NCBI RefSeq assembly: GCF_965214215.1
Contig: NZ_CBDCBD010000003.1
Span: forward strand, 1,922,001 to 1,986,000
Origin: Poriferisodalis sp965214215
Lineage (GTDB): Bacteria > Actinomycetota > Acidimicrobiia > Acidimicrobiales > Poriferisodalaceae
Direction: 5' to 3'
Length of the DNA stretch: 64,000 nt
Shown: in pieces, positions 37,215-46,186 of the stretch
How positions within the stretch are numbered: the first letter of the stretch is position 1
Layout: the number at the start of each line of letters is the position of its first letter
The notes under the pieces: model-generated
The model's input: the letters and a program-made list of their open reading frames with translations, nothing else
Database searches by the model: none
Told to the model about the DNA's origin: nothing
Position numbers and translations under genes: made by a program

Positions 37215-39208
37215 CTGACGCGACACGCGATCAAGATCGTCAAGCCGTACTTGACGCCGAACGGGCAGTCAATGAGCAGTATCTGGCCGAGATCGAACGT
37301 CTGCTTGCCAAGCAGCCGCATCTCGTCAAGCAGATCGATGTTGTTCAAAGTCAGCAGTGGACCACCGCCGCGCTTCCTCGACCGGGCATCGACTGCGGCG
37401 CAATCGCTGCACTCATAGGCCGGGTCGCGCTTTCGGATGGCCACCCCTACAGCGACGAGATGGGCCAGACCTTCTACATCGCTGGCTCGCGCGTCAAGGA
37501 GAACGCGTTCGAGACTGTCAACTGGGCTGCCCCGATCGCACGTCTGTACTTCGACGGTCGCTCGTCGGAACACGAGATTGCGTCATCGGTGGACGGCCGA
37601 CGGACGTTCGTGCCTCGCCTCACCGATCTCGCTGACTACTTCGACGAGATCGAGAACGACGTCGCAGACCCATTCAGGCACCGGGCGCGTGCCCTTGAGG
37701 TCCCGGCAGCGCCGACGCGGCGACGGCCGAATGTTCAGCGGCCTCAGCAGCAATCGCCTGAGCCTGAACGCGTGAGGCTTGATGAACCGCCGAGACTCGA
37801 ACCGGCTGAGCCGTCGCCTGAGCCGGCCGAGGTCGCAAGCGGAGTCGATGCTCGGCAGGGAGGTCTTCGCGCTGCTGAGGCGGTCGTCCAGGTCATGCAG
37901 ATGCCGAAGCAGGGCCGCATGGGTGCGATCCTGCCGACGATGCAGCCCGACCAGTACCGCTTGGTGGCCGCTGCCGCCGACCGAGGGCTCATAGTCCAAG
38001 GCCAACCCGGTACGGGCAAGACCGCTATCGCTGTCCACAGAGCCGTCTACCTCACAAGCGTCGAGCGGGATTCGGAACGGGTCGCTCGCATCGCAATCAT
38101 CGGGCCGTCCGATCATTACGTCGAACATGTGGCGCCGATGATTTTCGAATTGAAGGAACCGGGGGCCGATATCAAGGTCCTCAGTCTTCCTGCCTTGCTG
38201 AGCAGAATCGCCGGGCTCCGAGCGATCCCGAAGCCGGGGCGTATCGGGCGAATTGAGTCATCTTGGCCGCTCGGCAGAACGATCGACGGTTTTGCGAAGT
38301 CGATAGACGTGCCTCACCTTTCGGGCCGCATGGATCTGCGTGTTCGGCGCGTCGTCGAGGCCATGCAACGCGCCGACGCATCCCAGATTCCTGACACTGA
38401 TATCCGGGCATGGCTTCGAGAACTGCCCACCTGGAACGAAATCTCCGGACAAGCCCGTTTCCTGCCCATGCTCGCCACGGTCGCCTTGGCGGTTGGCTCC
38501 ACCGAGATCAGCGAACACGCCGGGCACCTCATCATCGACGAAGCACAAGATGTTCGCCCTCTGGAGTGGCGCGTCCTGACGAGTTCGCTGCTTGAAAGCG
38601 GTGGCTCGCTGTCGTTGTTCGGAGACATGAACCAGCGGCGATCCGACTGGACAGCGCCTACTTGGCAGAAGCTCGCTGTGGACCTCGAAATGACCGACGA
38701 CGCCGGGTACTGCGACATGCACGTGCTCCGAACGGGGTACAGGTCGACGCGGCAGATCCTCCGCTTCGCCAACCAGCTGCTGCCTCGGAGCGAACGAGAC
38801 GAACAAGCGCTTCGAGACGGACCGCAACCCACCGTGACACGCACGTCTGCCAGCGAACTCACCGCAGAAACTATCAATGCAGCTATCGACCTCACCAAAC
38901 GACACACCGGGATGGTGGCGGTCATCGCCACACAACCGAGACCGGTGTCGACTGAGCTCAGACAGCGCAACTGGGAACGCGGCCGCTGGCAGCACAGCTG
39001 GACCCGTGACGGGGCAACAGTGGTCGTTCTCCACCCGGACGAAGCACGAGGACTCGAGTTCGACGCAGCGGTCGTCGTGGAGCCGGGGGACTTTCCCGAG
39101 AATGTCGGCAGGCAGGGCGTGCTCTACACGAGTCTGACTCGCGCCAACAAGGAGCTCATCGTCGTCCATACCCGGCGGCTTCCACGCGTTCTCCGCCCGC
39201 CCCGCTGA
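37211..39208 (+). CDS. HelD-like superfamily 1 (UvrD/Rep-type) ATPase
   Basis: 665 residues. The N-terminal arm carries AERAVNEQYLAEIERLLAKQ, then FETVNWAAPIARLYFDGRSS, which matches the HelD lead (VDWRAPxxxxFY). A Pro/Glu/Arg linker follows near 175-215. MQPDQYRLVAAAADRGLIVQ leads into Walker A QGQPGTGKTAIAVHRAVYL near 263, then IIGPSDHYVEHV, DEAQDVRPLEW near 440, GDMNQRR, RTGYRST, and VLYTSLTRANKELIVVH at the end. HelD removes stalled RNA polymerase in Gram-positives. GTG overlaps the SNF2 stop (GTGA), so the two are made together. Shorter than typical HelD (about 700-770). Confidence 0.82.
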   Translation: MTDATRDQDRQAVLDAERAVNEQYLAEIERLLAKQPHLVKQIDVVQSQQWTTAALPRPGIDCGAIAALIGRVALSDGHPYSDEMGQTFYIAGSRVKENAFETVNWAAPIARLYFDGRSSEHEIASSVDGRRTFVPRLTDLADYFDEIENDVADPFRHRARALEVPAAPTRRRPNVQRPQQQSPEPERVRLDEPPRLEPAEPSPEPAEVASGVDARQGGLRAAEAVVQVMQMPKQGRMGAILPTMQPDQYRLVAAAADRGLIVQGQPGTGKTAIAVHRAVYLTSVERDSERVARIAIIGPSDHYVEHVAPMIFELKEPGADIKVLSLPALLSRIAGLRAIPKPGRIGRIESSWPLGRTIDGFAKSIDVPHLSGRMDLRVRRVVEAMQRADASQIPDTDIRAWLRELPTWNEISGQARFLPMLATVALAVGSTEISEHAGHLIIDEAQDVRPLEWRVLTSSLLESGGSLSLFGDMNQRRSDWTAPTWQKLAVDLEMTDDAGYCDMHVLRTGYRSTRQILRFANQLLPRSERDEQALRDGPQPTVTRTSASELTAETINAAIDLTKRHTGMVAVIATQPRPVSTELRQRNWERGRWQHSWTRDGATVVVLHPDEARGLEFDAAVVVEPGDFPENVGRQGVLYTSLTRANKELIVVHTRRLPRVLRPPR

Positions 39209-39261
39209 TCGCCATAGAGCAGCGGTCCGTCGTGGGCACTTGACGTAGGGTCACGTTGGCC

Positions 39262-39372
39262 ATGACGGAGGCTGTTGGAGGCGAGGATACACAACGACTG
39301 GACAAGCATCAGACGCCAGCTTGGACCCGAGTTCAACTACGGGCCGGGACACCTGTTCTGTGTGCGACATGA
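39262..39372 (+). CDS. Possible tiny ORF (36 aa), unknown
   Basis: ATG 39262 to TGA; residues TEAVGGEDTQRLDKHQTPAW then RVQLRAGTPVLCAT. TAGGGT at 39246-39251 could be a -10 with the start 10 nt later. It ends 9 nt before the next small gene. No family recognised, and it may be non-coding. Confidence 0.25.
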   Translation: MTEAVGGEDTQRLDKHQTPAWTRVQLRAGTPVLCAT

Positions 39373-39381
39373 GGACCTGGA

Positions 39382-39510
39382 ATGAGAGAACGGACGCCGT
39401 TCATTGCAGAATTGCCAGAAGAGCTTCACGGCGAAGCTACGCGGGTGCTCCTAGAAGAGCTGGCACATCTCAATGATGAGCCAGACGGATTGGAGGACAG
39501 CACGCCATGA
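39382..39510 (+). CDS. Tiny acidic protein, possible antitoxin (42 aa)
   Basis: Residues RERTPFIAELPEELHGEATR, then an acidic helix LLEELAHLNDEPDGLEDS. GAGGACC lies 5 nt before the ATG and the stop overlaps the next ATG by 4 nt (ATGA). A short acidic gene overlapping a PemK/MazF-like gene is the classic antitoxin-toxin layout; no DNA-binding domain is present. The function is inferred from context only. Confidence 0.55.
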   Translation: MRERTPFIAELPEELHGEATRVLLEELAHLNDEPDGLEDSTP

Positions 39511-40109
39511 CCGAAATCCCCGCCGTCGTCAAGTCTGCGGCTGAGGCCTTTCGCCGCAGCCAAGATTCGAAGCTGGTGCGCTCGCTCAGCGATAGCGCTA
39601 CGCGTCGGGTCGCAAGAGGCGACTTGCGCGTTGTGGAGCCTCCAGTCCGGGAGGCTGCAGCCGGCACGCGGCGACTGTGCCTCGTCGTCGGTGTCGATCC
39701 GGCGGCTGACTTCGCTGAGGTTGTGCTGGTCCACAGCGCTCCGGAACTCGCAACGAGCGTCGACGGCGTCGTCCCGAGTTCAACGACCGGGGCGCCTTAT
39801 TGCGCCGTTGTCCAAACGGACCTTCGCGGCGTCGCTTGGACCTTCCAGCTCGGTCGTTTGGTCGGCTATCTGGACGAAGGATCTCTTGAGGCATTGAGCT
39901 CAATTGCACTCGGCAATCCGGCAGCTGAGCGTGCCCAAGGCAACGAGATCTGGAGTGGATCGGCGCTCACCGGCGCAAGCGACGGCCGGTGGACATTCAA
40001 GACCGATGAGGGGTCTGCGCTTCGCTCGCTGACCCGCGAGTGCACAGCGGCATTCCTCCACTGCGGCACCGTCGGGGAATTCGATCCTCGCCTGCTACGT
40101 CAGGGCTAG
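39507..40109 (+). CDS. PemK/MazF-like (SH3-barrel) protein, possible toxin
   Basis: 200 residues. Core strand pattern GTRRLCLVVGVDPAADFAEV, VLVHSAPELATSVDGVV, TGAPYCAVVQTDLRGVAWTF, QLGRLVGYLD resembles the PemK/MazF/CcdB barrel seen in endoribonuclease toxins. The N-terminal 45 residues are helical, and a C-terminal 70-residue extension (SALTGASDGRWTFKTDEG) is unfamiliar, so it is longer than MazF (about 115). It lies 0.3 kb after the HelD-like gene on the same strand and may be part of that island. Confidence 0.5.
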   Translation: MTEIPAVVKSAAEAFRRSQDSKLVRSLSDSATRRVARGDLRVVEPPVREAAAGTRRLCLVVGVDPAADFAEVVLVHSAPELATSVDGVVPSSTTGAPYCAVVQTDLRGVAWTFQLGRLVGYLDEGSLEALSSIALGNPAAERAQGNEIWSGSALTGASDGRWTFKTDEGSALRSLTRECTAAFLHCGTVGEFDPRLLRQG

Positions 40110-40132
40110 CAACCCCGGGGCCGCGCTACCCC

Positions 40133-40471
40133 TCAGTCGAATGGCAGCACGAGCAGCGCACCCTCGGCGTCGGCCTCGAATTCCTCGATGAGCCCGCGAT
40201 GCCGAAGCAACAACTCAAGGATGGCGCGAGTCGACGCGTTGCCGGCCCGGACCCAGATCGCCTTCGGCGGCGGACCGTGCAGGAATGCAAACTGGCGAAA
40301 GTCTGAGTCTTTCGAGACGATCATGTAACCATGAGAGGCCGCGTGATCCCAGATCTCTCGATCCGTGGCGGTGTCCAAGCCGTAGTCGACGACGTGATGA
40401 CTTTCCGGGAACGCCGAGGCGACCAAGGCAACTAGCCGGTACGAGAGGTTCTGGTCGAAGAGAAGCTTCAC
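40133..40471 (-). CDS. DUF5615 family PIN-like protein, probable toxin
   Basis: 112 residues. MKLLFDQNLSYRLVALVASA start, VDYGLDTATDREIWDHAASH, MIVSKDSDFRQFAF and GPPPKAIWVRAGNAS are hallmark stretches of DUF5615, a Mut7-C/PIN-like predicted ribonuclease. Acidic residues D6, D38-like and D54/D56 would form the active site. It overlaps the upstream DUF433 gene by 4 nt; together they make a predicted type II toxin-antitoxin module. Confidence 0.85.
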   Translation of the reverse strand: MKLLFDQNLSYRLVALVASAFPESHHVVDYGLDTATDREIWDHAASHGYMIVSKDSDFRQFAFLHGPPPKAIWVRAGNASTRAILELLLRHRGLIEEFEADAEGALLVLPFD

Positions 40472-40689
40472 ACCGGCGCTACGAGGCGGCGCTCGCGCAT
40501 CGCGGCGAATTCGAGCGTCGCCCGTATGTGTTGCTCGGTGAGCTCAGGGAAGTCGTTGACGATTTCCTGGCTGGACATGCCGGATGCCAAGTATTCCAGG
40601 ACGTCGTAAACGGTGATGCGCGTACCGACGAAGCATGGCTTCCCGCTCCGTACGCCGGCTTTAGTGACTATCAGCGACGAGGCATCCAT
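40468..40689 (-). CDS. DUF433 family antitoxin
   Basis: 73 residues: SGKPCFVGTRITVYDVLEYL, ASGMSSQEIVNDFPELTEQH and IRATLEFAAMRER are the standard DUF433 helix-turn-helix pattern. The ATG 40689 was chosen because the conserved part begins shortly after, and a GGAGG lies 5 nt upstream; the open frame further upstream is not conserved. Stop overlaps the DUF5615 start (ATGA). Confidence 0.88.
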   Translation of the reverse strand: MDASSLIVTKAGVRSGKPCFVGTRITVYDVLEYLASGMSSQEIVNDFPELTEQHIRATLEFAAMRERRLVAPV

Positions 40690-40697
40690 CGGCCTCC

Positions 40698-40703
40698 ATC
40701 GTA
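40698..40703 (-). promoter_or_regulatory. Putative -10 of the DUF433/DUF5615 module
   Basis: TACGAT on the minus strand, 8 nt before the ATG. It could drive a nearly leaderless transcript, although the 8 nt also contain a GGAGG that looks like a ribosome-binding site. Confidence 0.4.
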
Positions 40704-40758
40704 GTGACAGCAGCCCGGATGTCTGAAGCCGATTTCTCGACTGACGGGCAAGTACGTC

Positions 40759-40939
40759 GGCGCGAGTCAAGCGCTGTCTCGGCGCTCAGTGAGGCGGCAC
40801 GGCGTTCGCGCGCCGCACAGCGATCACGCTGGCGCGAGTCAAGCGCTGTCTCGGCGCTCAGTGAGGCGGCACGGCGTTCGCGCGCCGCACAGCGATCACG
40901 CTGGCGCGAGTCAAGCGCTGTCTCGGCGCTCAGTGAGGC
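40759..40939 (+). repeat. 72-bp tandem repeat, two and a half copies
   Basis: Unit begins GGCGCGAGTCAAGCGCTGTC. Copies at 40759-40830 and 40831-40902 are identical; a third partial copy covers 40903-40939 (37 bp). 72 is divisible by three, so all frames stay open. No spacers, so not a CRISPR. It sits between the DUF433 promoter and a truncated small gene. Confidence 0.95.
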
Positions 40940-41078
40940 AGTCCGATGCCGTTGGATCCAACCCGCTGCTCTCGGTCTGGTACGCGGCCACCTCCGCGGC
41001 GTCGAGGTCGTCGAGTGCATCGCGAACCGAATCCCACCACTCGTCGCGACTCAGCTGGCGCAAGGCTTCGGTAACCAC
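40911..41078 (-). pseudogene. Remnant of a small antitoxin-like gene
   Basis: GTG 41078 would give 55 residues with VTEALRQLSRDEWWDSVRDA, LDDLDAAEVAAYQTESSGL, ending inside the tandem repeat (LTERRDSA). Acidic, Trp-containing, with convincing codon use, it resembles the C-terminal half of a short antitoxin. The N-terminal DNA-binding part is missing and the 5' end abuts the rnj stop, so it is probably a truncated gene. No partner toxin is adjacent. Confidence 0.45.
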
Positions 41079-41085
41079 CTCTCCG

Positions 41086-42822
41086 TCAGTCGAGCGACAG
41101 CACTGTGGCTGAGATGGCCGGGCGGCGTCGGGTCCGGGTGCCGACGAAGCTGCCGGTGGCGCGGCGGACGATCCGCTCGACTTCGTCAGGGTCGGGACGG
41201 TTCCGAGCTGCCTTGACGGTTCGCTCGACCTTCTGTGCGATCTCGTCGGACAGGGCTTCGACCACGTCGGCGTGCTTCGTCACGTCGAGCCAGCCTCGCG
41301 AGGCGATGTCGGGTGGTGCCGCGAGACGGCCCCGCCCGTCGAGCACGACGGTGACGTGCACGAAGCCTGCTGTCAGGGCCAAGCGCTCGGCGATGACTTC
41401 GGCGTCGGGGTCGTCGAGCGTCCCGTCCACGTAGTGATAGGGCGCCGGCACGCCGGCACGGACCTGTAGCTCGGCGCCCTTGAGCGTGATCTGCGCTCCG
41501 TCGGTCAGCGTCAGCACCCGTTTGGCCTTCATCCCAAGCTCGCGGGCGAGCTGCGCGTGGCGAGCCAGCATGTGGAATTCGCCCTCGATCGGCACGAACC
41601 AGCGCGGTCGGCACGCCTTGTGCAGCTCCCGCAGCTCGTCTCGCTGCGCATGGCCGGACGTGTGCACGAGTTCGTGCCCGTCGTGAATCACTTCGGCACC
41701 CCGGCGCGCCAATCCGGACACCATGCGAAAGACTGAGCGTTCGTTGCCTGGGATCGGGTGGCTCGACAGCACCACGGTGTCGTCGGGGCCGACACTGATC
41801 TCGGGGTGATTGCCGTGAGCGATCAGTGACAGCGCAGCATTGGGCTCGCCCTGGCTGCCGGTGCACACGATGCAGACCTCCGACGGCTCGAAGCGGTCGA
41901 GCTGCTCGACGCCGAACAGGGAACGCTCGGGAACGTCCAGCACCCCGAGCTGGCGAGCTATCCGCACGTTGTTCACCATCGAGCGGCCGACGGGCACGAC
42001 GGCACGGCCCTGTTCGATCACGGCATCGCAGATCTGCTGGACTCGGTGCAGGTGGCTGGCGAAGCAGCTCACGATGAGTCGGCGATCGGGGCGCTGCGTG
42101 AAGAGCCGCCGGAGGGTGGCGCCGATCTCGGTCTCCGACGCGCTGCGCCCAGGACGGTCGGCATTGGTCGAATCGGCCATCAGCAGGGCGATGCCTTCGG
42201 TGCCCAGCGCTCGCAACCGATCCAGGTCGGTGAGACGGCCGTCGACCGGCGACTCGTCGATCTTGAAGTCTCCCGTGTGCACGAGTGCACCGGCCGGCGT
42301 GTGCAGCACGATGCACAGGCTCTGGGGCACCGAGTGGGTGATCGGCAGCGCTTCGACGTCGAACGGGCCGATCTTTCGCCGCTCGCCGTCGCCGATGACA
42401 TGAAATGACGTGCGGTCGGTCAGGCGGGCCTCGGTCACCTTGTGCTCCGCCAATGCCATGGACAGCGCAGACCCGTACAGCGGAACCTCGATGTTGCGCA
42501 GGAAGTGGGGCACGCCGCCGAGGTGGTCCTCGTGGCCGTGCGTCACCACCAGCCCGACGACGTCGCGGGCACGCGAGTTGAGCCAGCCCATGTCGGGCAG
42601 CACCTGCTGTACCCCGGGCATGATCGCCGGGTCGGGGAACATGACCCCGAAATCGATGACCAGCAGCTTGCCGCCGGACTCGACGACGGTGCAGTTGCGA
42701 CCGACGTCGCCGAGCCCGCCGAGGAAGGTGACGGTGACCGGCTGTCTCGATGCGCCCTCCGCTCGAGCGTCCGACCGCGTCGAAGTGCTGGACGCCGCGG
42801 GGCGCCTCCCGCGCCGACTCAA
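41086..42822 (-). CDS. rnj: Ribonuclease J
   Basis: Metallo-beta-lactamase/beta-CASP ribonuclease with 5'-3' exo- and endonuclease activity in RNA maturation. VTFLGGLGDVGRNC, HGHEDHLGG at residues 95-103, ITHSVPQSL, VHTGDFKID, STNADRPGRSASE, CTGSQGEP, SSHPIPGNE and HTSGHAQRDELRELH. The C-terminal domain ends VGTRTRRRPAISATVLSLD. TTG start overlaps the dapA stop by 4 nt (TTGA). The rnj-dapA order is typical of Actinobacteria. Confidence 0.96.
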   Translation of the reverse strand: MSRRGRRPAASSTSTRSDARAEGASRQPVTVTFLGGLGDVGRNCTVVESGGKLLVIDFGVMFPDPAIMPGVQQVLPDMGWLNSRARDVVGLVVTHGHEDHLGGVPHFLRNIEVPLYGSALSMALAEHKVTEARLTDRTSFHVIGDGERRKIGPFDVEALPITHSVPQSLCIVLHTPAGALVHTGDFKIDESPVDGRLTDLDRLRALGTEGIALLMADSTNADRPGRSASETEIGATLRRLFTQRPDRRLIVSCFASHLHRVQQICDAVIEQGRAVVPVGRSMVNNVRIARQLGVLDVPERSLFGVEQLDRFEPSEVCIVCTGSQGEPNAALSLIAHGNHPEISVGPDDTVVLSSHPIPGNERSVFRMVSGLARRGAEVIHDGHELVHTSGHAQRDELRELHKACRPRWFVPIEGEFHMLARHAQLARELGMKAKRVLTLTDGAQITLKGAELQVRAGVPAPYHYVDGTLDDPDAEVIAERLALTAGFVHVTVVLDGRGRLAAPPDIASRGWLDVTKHADVVEALSDEIAQKVERTVKAARNRPDPDEVERIVRRATGSFVGTRTRRRPAISATVLSLD

Positions 42823-43703
42823 GTCTGCTTCAGTCGGGCGTAGACCTCGCGTGCGCGGTCTTCCAAGCCGTCGGGCGTCGGACCCATCGGCAGACGGGGC
42901 TCGCCAACCGGCAGGCCTAGCGTGCGCAGCATGGCCTTCGTCGGCACCGGATTGGGCGCCGCATCACCGGTCTCGAAGTCGTAGCTCTCGAGCAGAGCTG
43001 CGTTGATCTCCCGGGCCTTGGTCGTGTCGCCAGCCTCCCAGGCGTCGAACATCGCGACGTGCTCGGGGATCGACCAGTGCGCTGCGACGCTGATCACGCC
43101 CACAGCTCCCACGGCCAGCAACGGCAGCGTGAAGCTGTCGTCGCCGCTGTAGACCTCGAAGCCCTCCGGCGCCTCGGCGATGACCTTGGCGGTCTCGCCG
43201 GGGTTCCCCGCCGCGTCCTTCACGCCCACGATGTTCGGAATCTGCGCCAGTTCCAGCAGCGTCGGAGTGTTGATCTTGCGCCCCGTGCGAACCGGGATGT
43301 CGTACATGACGATCGGAAGGTCGGTGGAATCGGCCACGGCCGCGAAGTGCGCGGCGATGCCTGCCTGTGAGGGGCGGTTGTAGTAGGGCGTCACTGCCAG
43401 GATGCCGTCGACGCCCAGCTCGGCCGCCTTGCGGGTCTGGCTCACCGAATGCGCCGTGTCATTGGTAGTCGTGCCGGCCACCACCGGGACCGTGACGGCC
43501 TCGGCGACGGCGCGCCAGAACTCCCAGTCTTCCTCGTCGGTGATGGTGGGTGCCTCGCCGGTAGTGCCGGTGATGACGAGTCCCTCGGCGCCCTCGGCTA
43601 CGAGCCAGCGCGCCAACCTCACGCCTGCGTCCACATCCAGCGAACCGTCCGCCGCGAACGGCGTGATCATTGCCGGAACCACTCGTCCGAATCGCGCGCT
43701 CAT
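42819..43703 (-). CDS. dapA: 4-hydroxy-tetrahydrodipicolinate synthase
   Basis: First committed step of lysine/DAP synthesis; condenses pyruvate with aspartate semialdehyde. TIM barrel with Schiff-base Lys162 (NIVGVKDAAG), Tyr134 (MYDIPVRTG), Arg139 and GTTGE at 46-50; PYYNRPSQAG also visible. 294 residues. ATG start matches a leaderless-type promoter. Confidence 0.96.
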   Translation of the reverse strand: MSARFGRVVPAMITPFAADGSLDVDAGVRLARWLVAEGAEGLVITGTTGEAPTITDEEDWEFWRAVAEAVTVPVVAGTTTNDTAHSVSQTRKAAELGVDGILAVTPYYNRPSQAGIAAHFAAVADSTDLPIVMYDIPVRTGRKINTPTLLELAQIPNIVGVKDAAGNPGETAKVIAEAPEGFEVYSGDDSFTLPLLAVGAVGVISVAAHWSIPEHVAMFDAWEAGDTTKAREINAALLESYDFETGDAAPNPVPTKAMLRTLGLPVGEPRLPMGPTPDGLEDRAREVYARLKQT

Positions 43704-43710
43704 GGGTTCG

Positions 43711-43716
43711 AGACTA
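43711..43716 (-). promoter_or_regulatory. Putative leaderless promoter -10 of dapA-rnj
   Basis: TAGTCT on the minus strand, 7 nt before the dapA ATG at 43703. Confidence 0.55.
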
Positions 43717-43775
43717 CTGCTGAGCCGCCGCGACGAGGGTCTTGATCTTGCTGCGGGATCTCGGCCGCGATGACC

Positions 43776-44471
43776 TCAGACACTTCCTTCGTCGGCCCGG
43801 TTGATGCCGAGGGTGGCCAGCAGGTCCTCGTGCAGCTCGAACCAGACGGTGTGGTAGCTCGGGATCATCGGCTTGGTGAGGTAGTCCAAATCACCCGCCT
43901 GCAGCCGGTTCAGGGCATCAGCGAACCGGGGCGCATAGTTCTCGTAGCGACCCATAGCACTGCAGAGCGCATGGAGCACGCCCGACAGCTCGATGTGCAG
44001 CGACTGCAGGCGCTCGATGATCGCTGCGTCGTAGTCCGGGTCGCTGTGGTCGTTGAGGCGGCCGCCGTCACCGGGTCCGGCATCAGCCGCAGCCGGATGA
44101 TCGGCGGGCCAGACCTGCCAGTCAGTGCACAGCTGCAGCATCTTGGGATTCAGCGCCAAGAACTCTTGGTACGCCGAGATGACCGCGTCCCGAGTACCTG
44201 CCTCGTCGAGCTCAGCCGCAAGGGCGGCTTCGCCGTCGTCGCGGCCGGTGGGCGTGAGGATGAACTTCGGCACGCCGCCGACCTCGCGGAACATGCAGTG
44301 CCCGGCCGCGTCCAGCTCGGCCAGCAGCCACTCGGTGTCGTCGGGCTCGAGCCCGTGAATTGCGGCAACGTCGTCGATCTCGCCGAGACCTTTGAGACGC
44401 AGCGCCAGCCAGACGAGCAGGCGCGGTTCGGAACGGTGCGGCCGGCCTCGGCCGGTGTCGATGCTGCTCAC
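43776..44471 (-). CDS. Conserved protein with winged-helix-like N-terminus
   Basis: 231 residues from GTG 44471. Residues 15-80 (RLLVWLALRLKGLGEIDDVA, then TEWLLAELDAAGHCMFREV and KFILTPTGRDDGEAAL) look like a MarR/PadR-type winged helix. The rest is helical with LCTDWQVWP, LHIELSGVLHAL, RYENYAPRFADAL and SYHTVWFELHEDLLATLG. Similar hypothetical proteins occur near acyl-CoA ligases in Actinobacteria (recollection). 7 nt after the ligase gene, so one operon. Role may be regulatory; not established. Confidence 0.65.
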   Translation of the reverse strand: MSSIDTGRGRPHRSEPRLLVWLALRLKGLGEIDDVAAIHGLEPDDTEWLLAELDAAGHCMFREVGGVPKFILTPTGRDDGEAALAAELDEAGTRDAVISAYQEFLALNPKMLQLCTDWQVWPADHPAAADAGPGDGGRLNDHSDPDYDAAIIERLQSLHIELSGVLHALCSAMGRYENYAPRFADALNRLQAGDLDYLTKPMIPSYHTVWFELHEDLLATLGINRADEGSV

Positions 44472-44478
44472 CGGTCGC

Positions 44479-46101
<1,623 letters not shown>

Positions 46102-46109
46102 GACGCCGC

Positions 46110-46115
46110 AGGCTA
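46110..46115 (-). promoter_or_regulatory. Putative leaderless promoter -10 of the acyl-CoA synthetase
   Basis: TAGCCT on the minus strand, 8 nt before ATG 46101. It faces a similar box at 46173 on the plus strand. Confidence 0.5.
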
Positions 46116-46172
46116 GAGGGCCCGACGCAGCAGCTTCAGAGGCCATGGCGGTGCGGCGCCGGCAGAGGTGCG

Positions 46173-46178
46173 TAGCCT
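46173..46178 (+). promoter_or_regulatory. Putative leaderless promoter -10 of the VTT-like gene
   Basis: TAGCCT, 8 nt, then GTG 46187. Confidence 0.5.
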
Positions 46179-46186
46179 CGACAAAG

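Noticed and set aside
39209..39381. tRNA or small RNA gene after the HelD-like gene
   Set aside because: No cloverleaf pairing or CCA end could be built; only a doubtful 36-codon frame is present.
40759..40939. CRISPR array
   Set aside because: The repeats abut each other without spacers and no cas genes are near.
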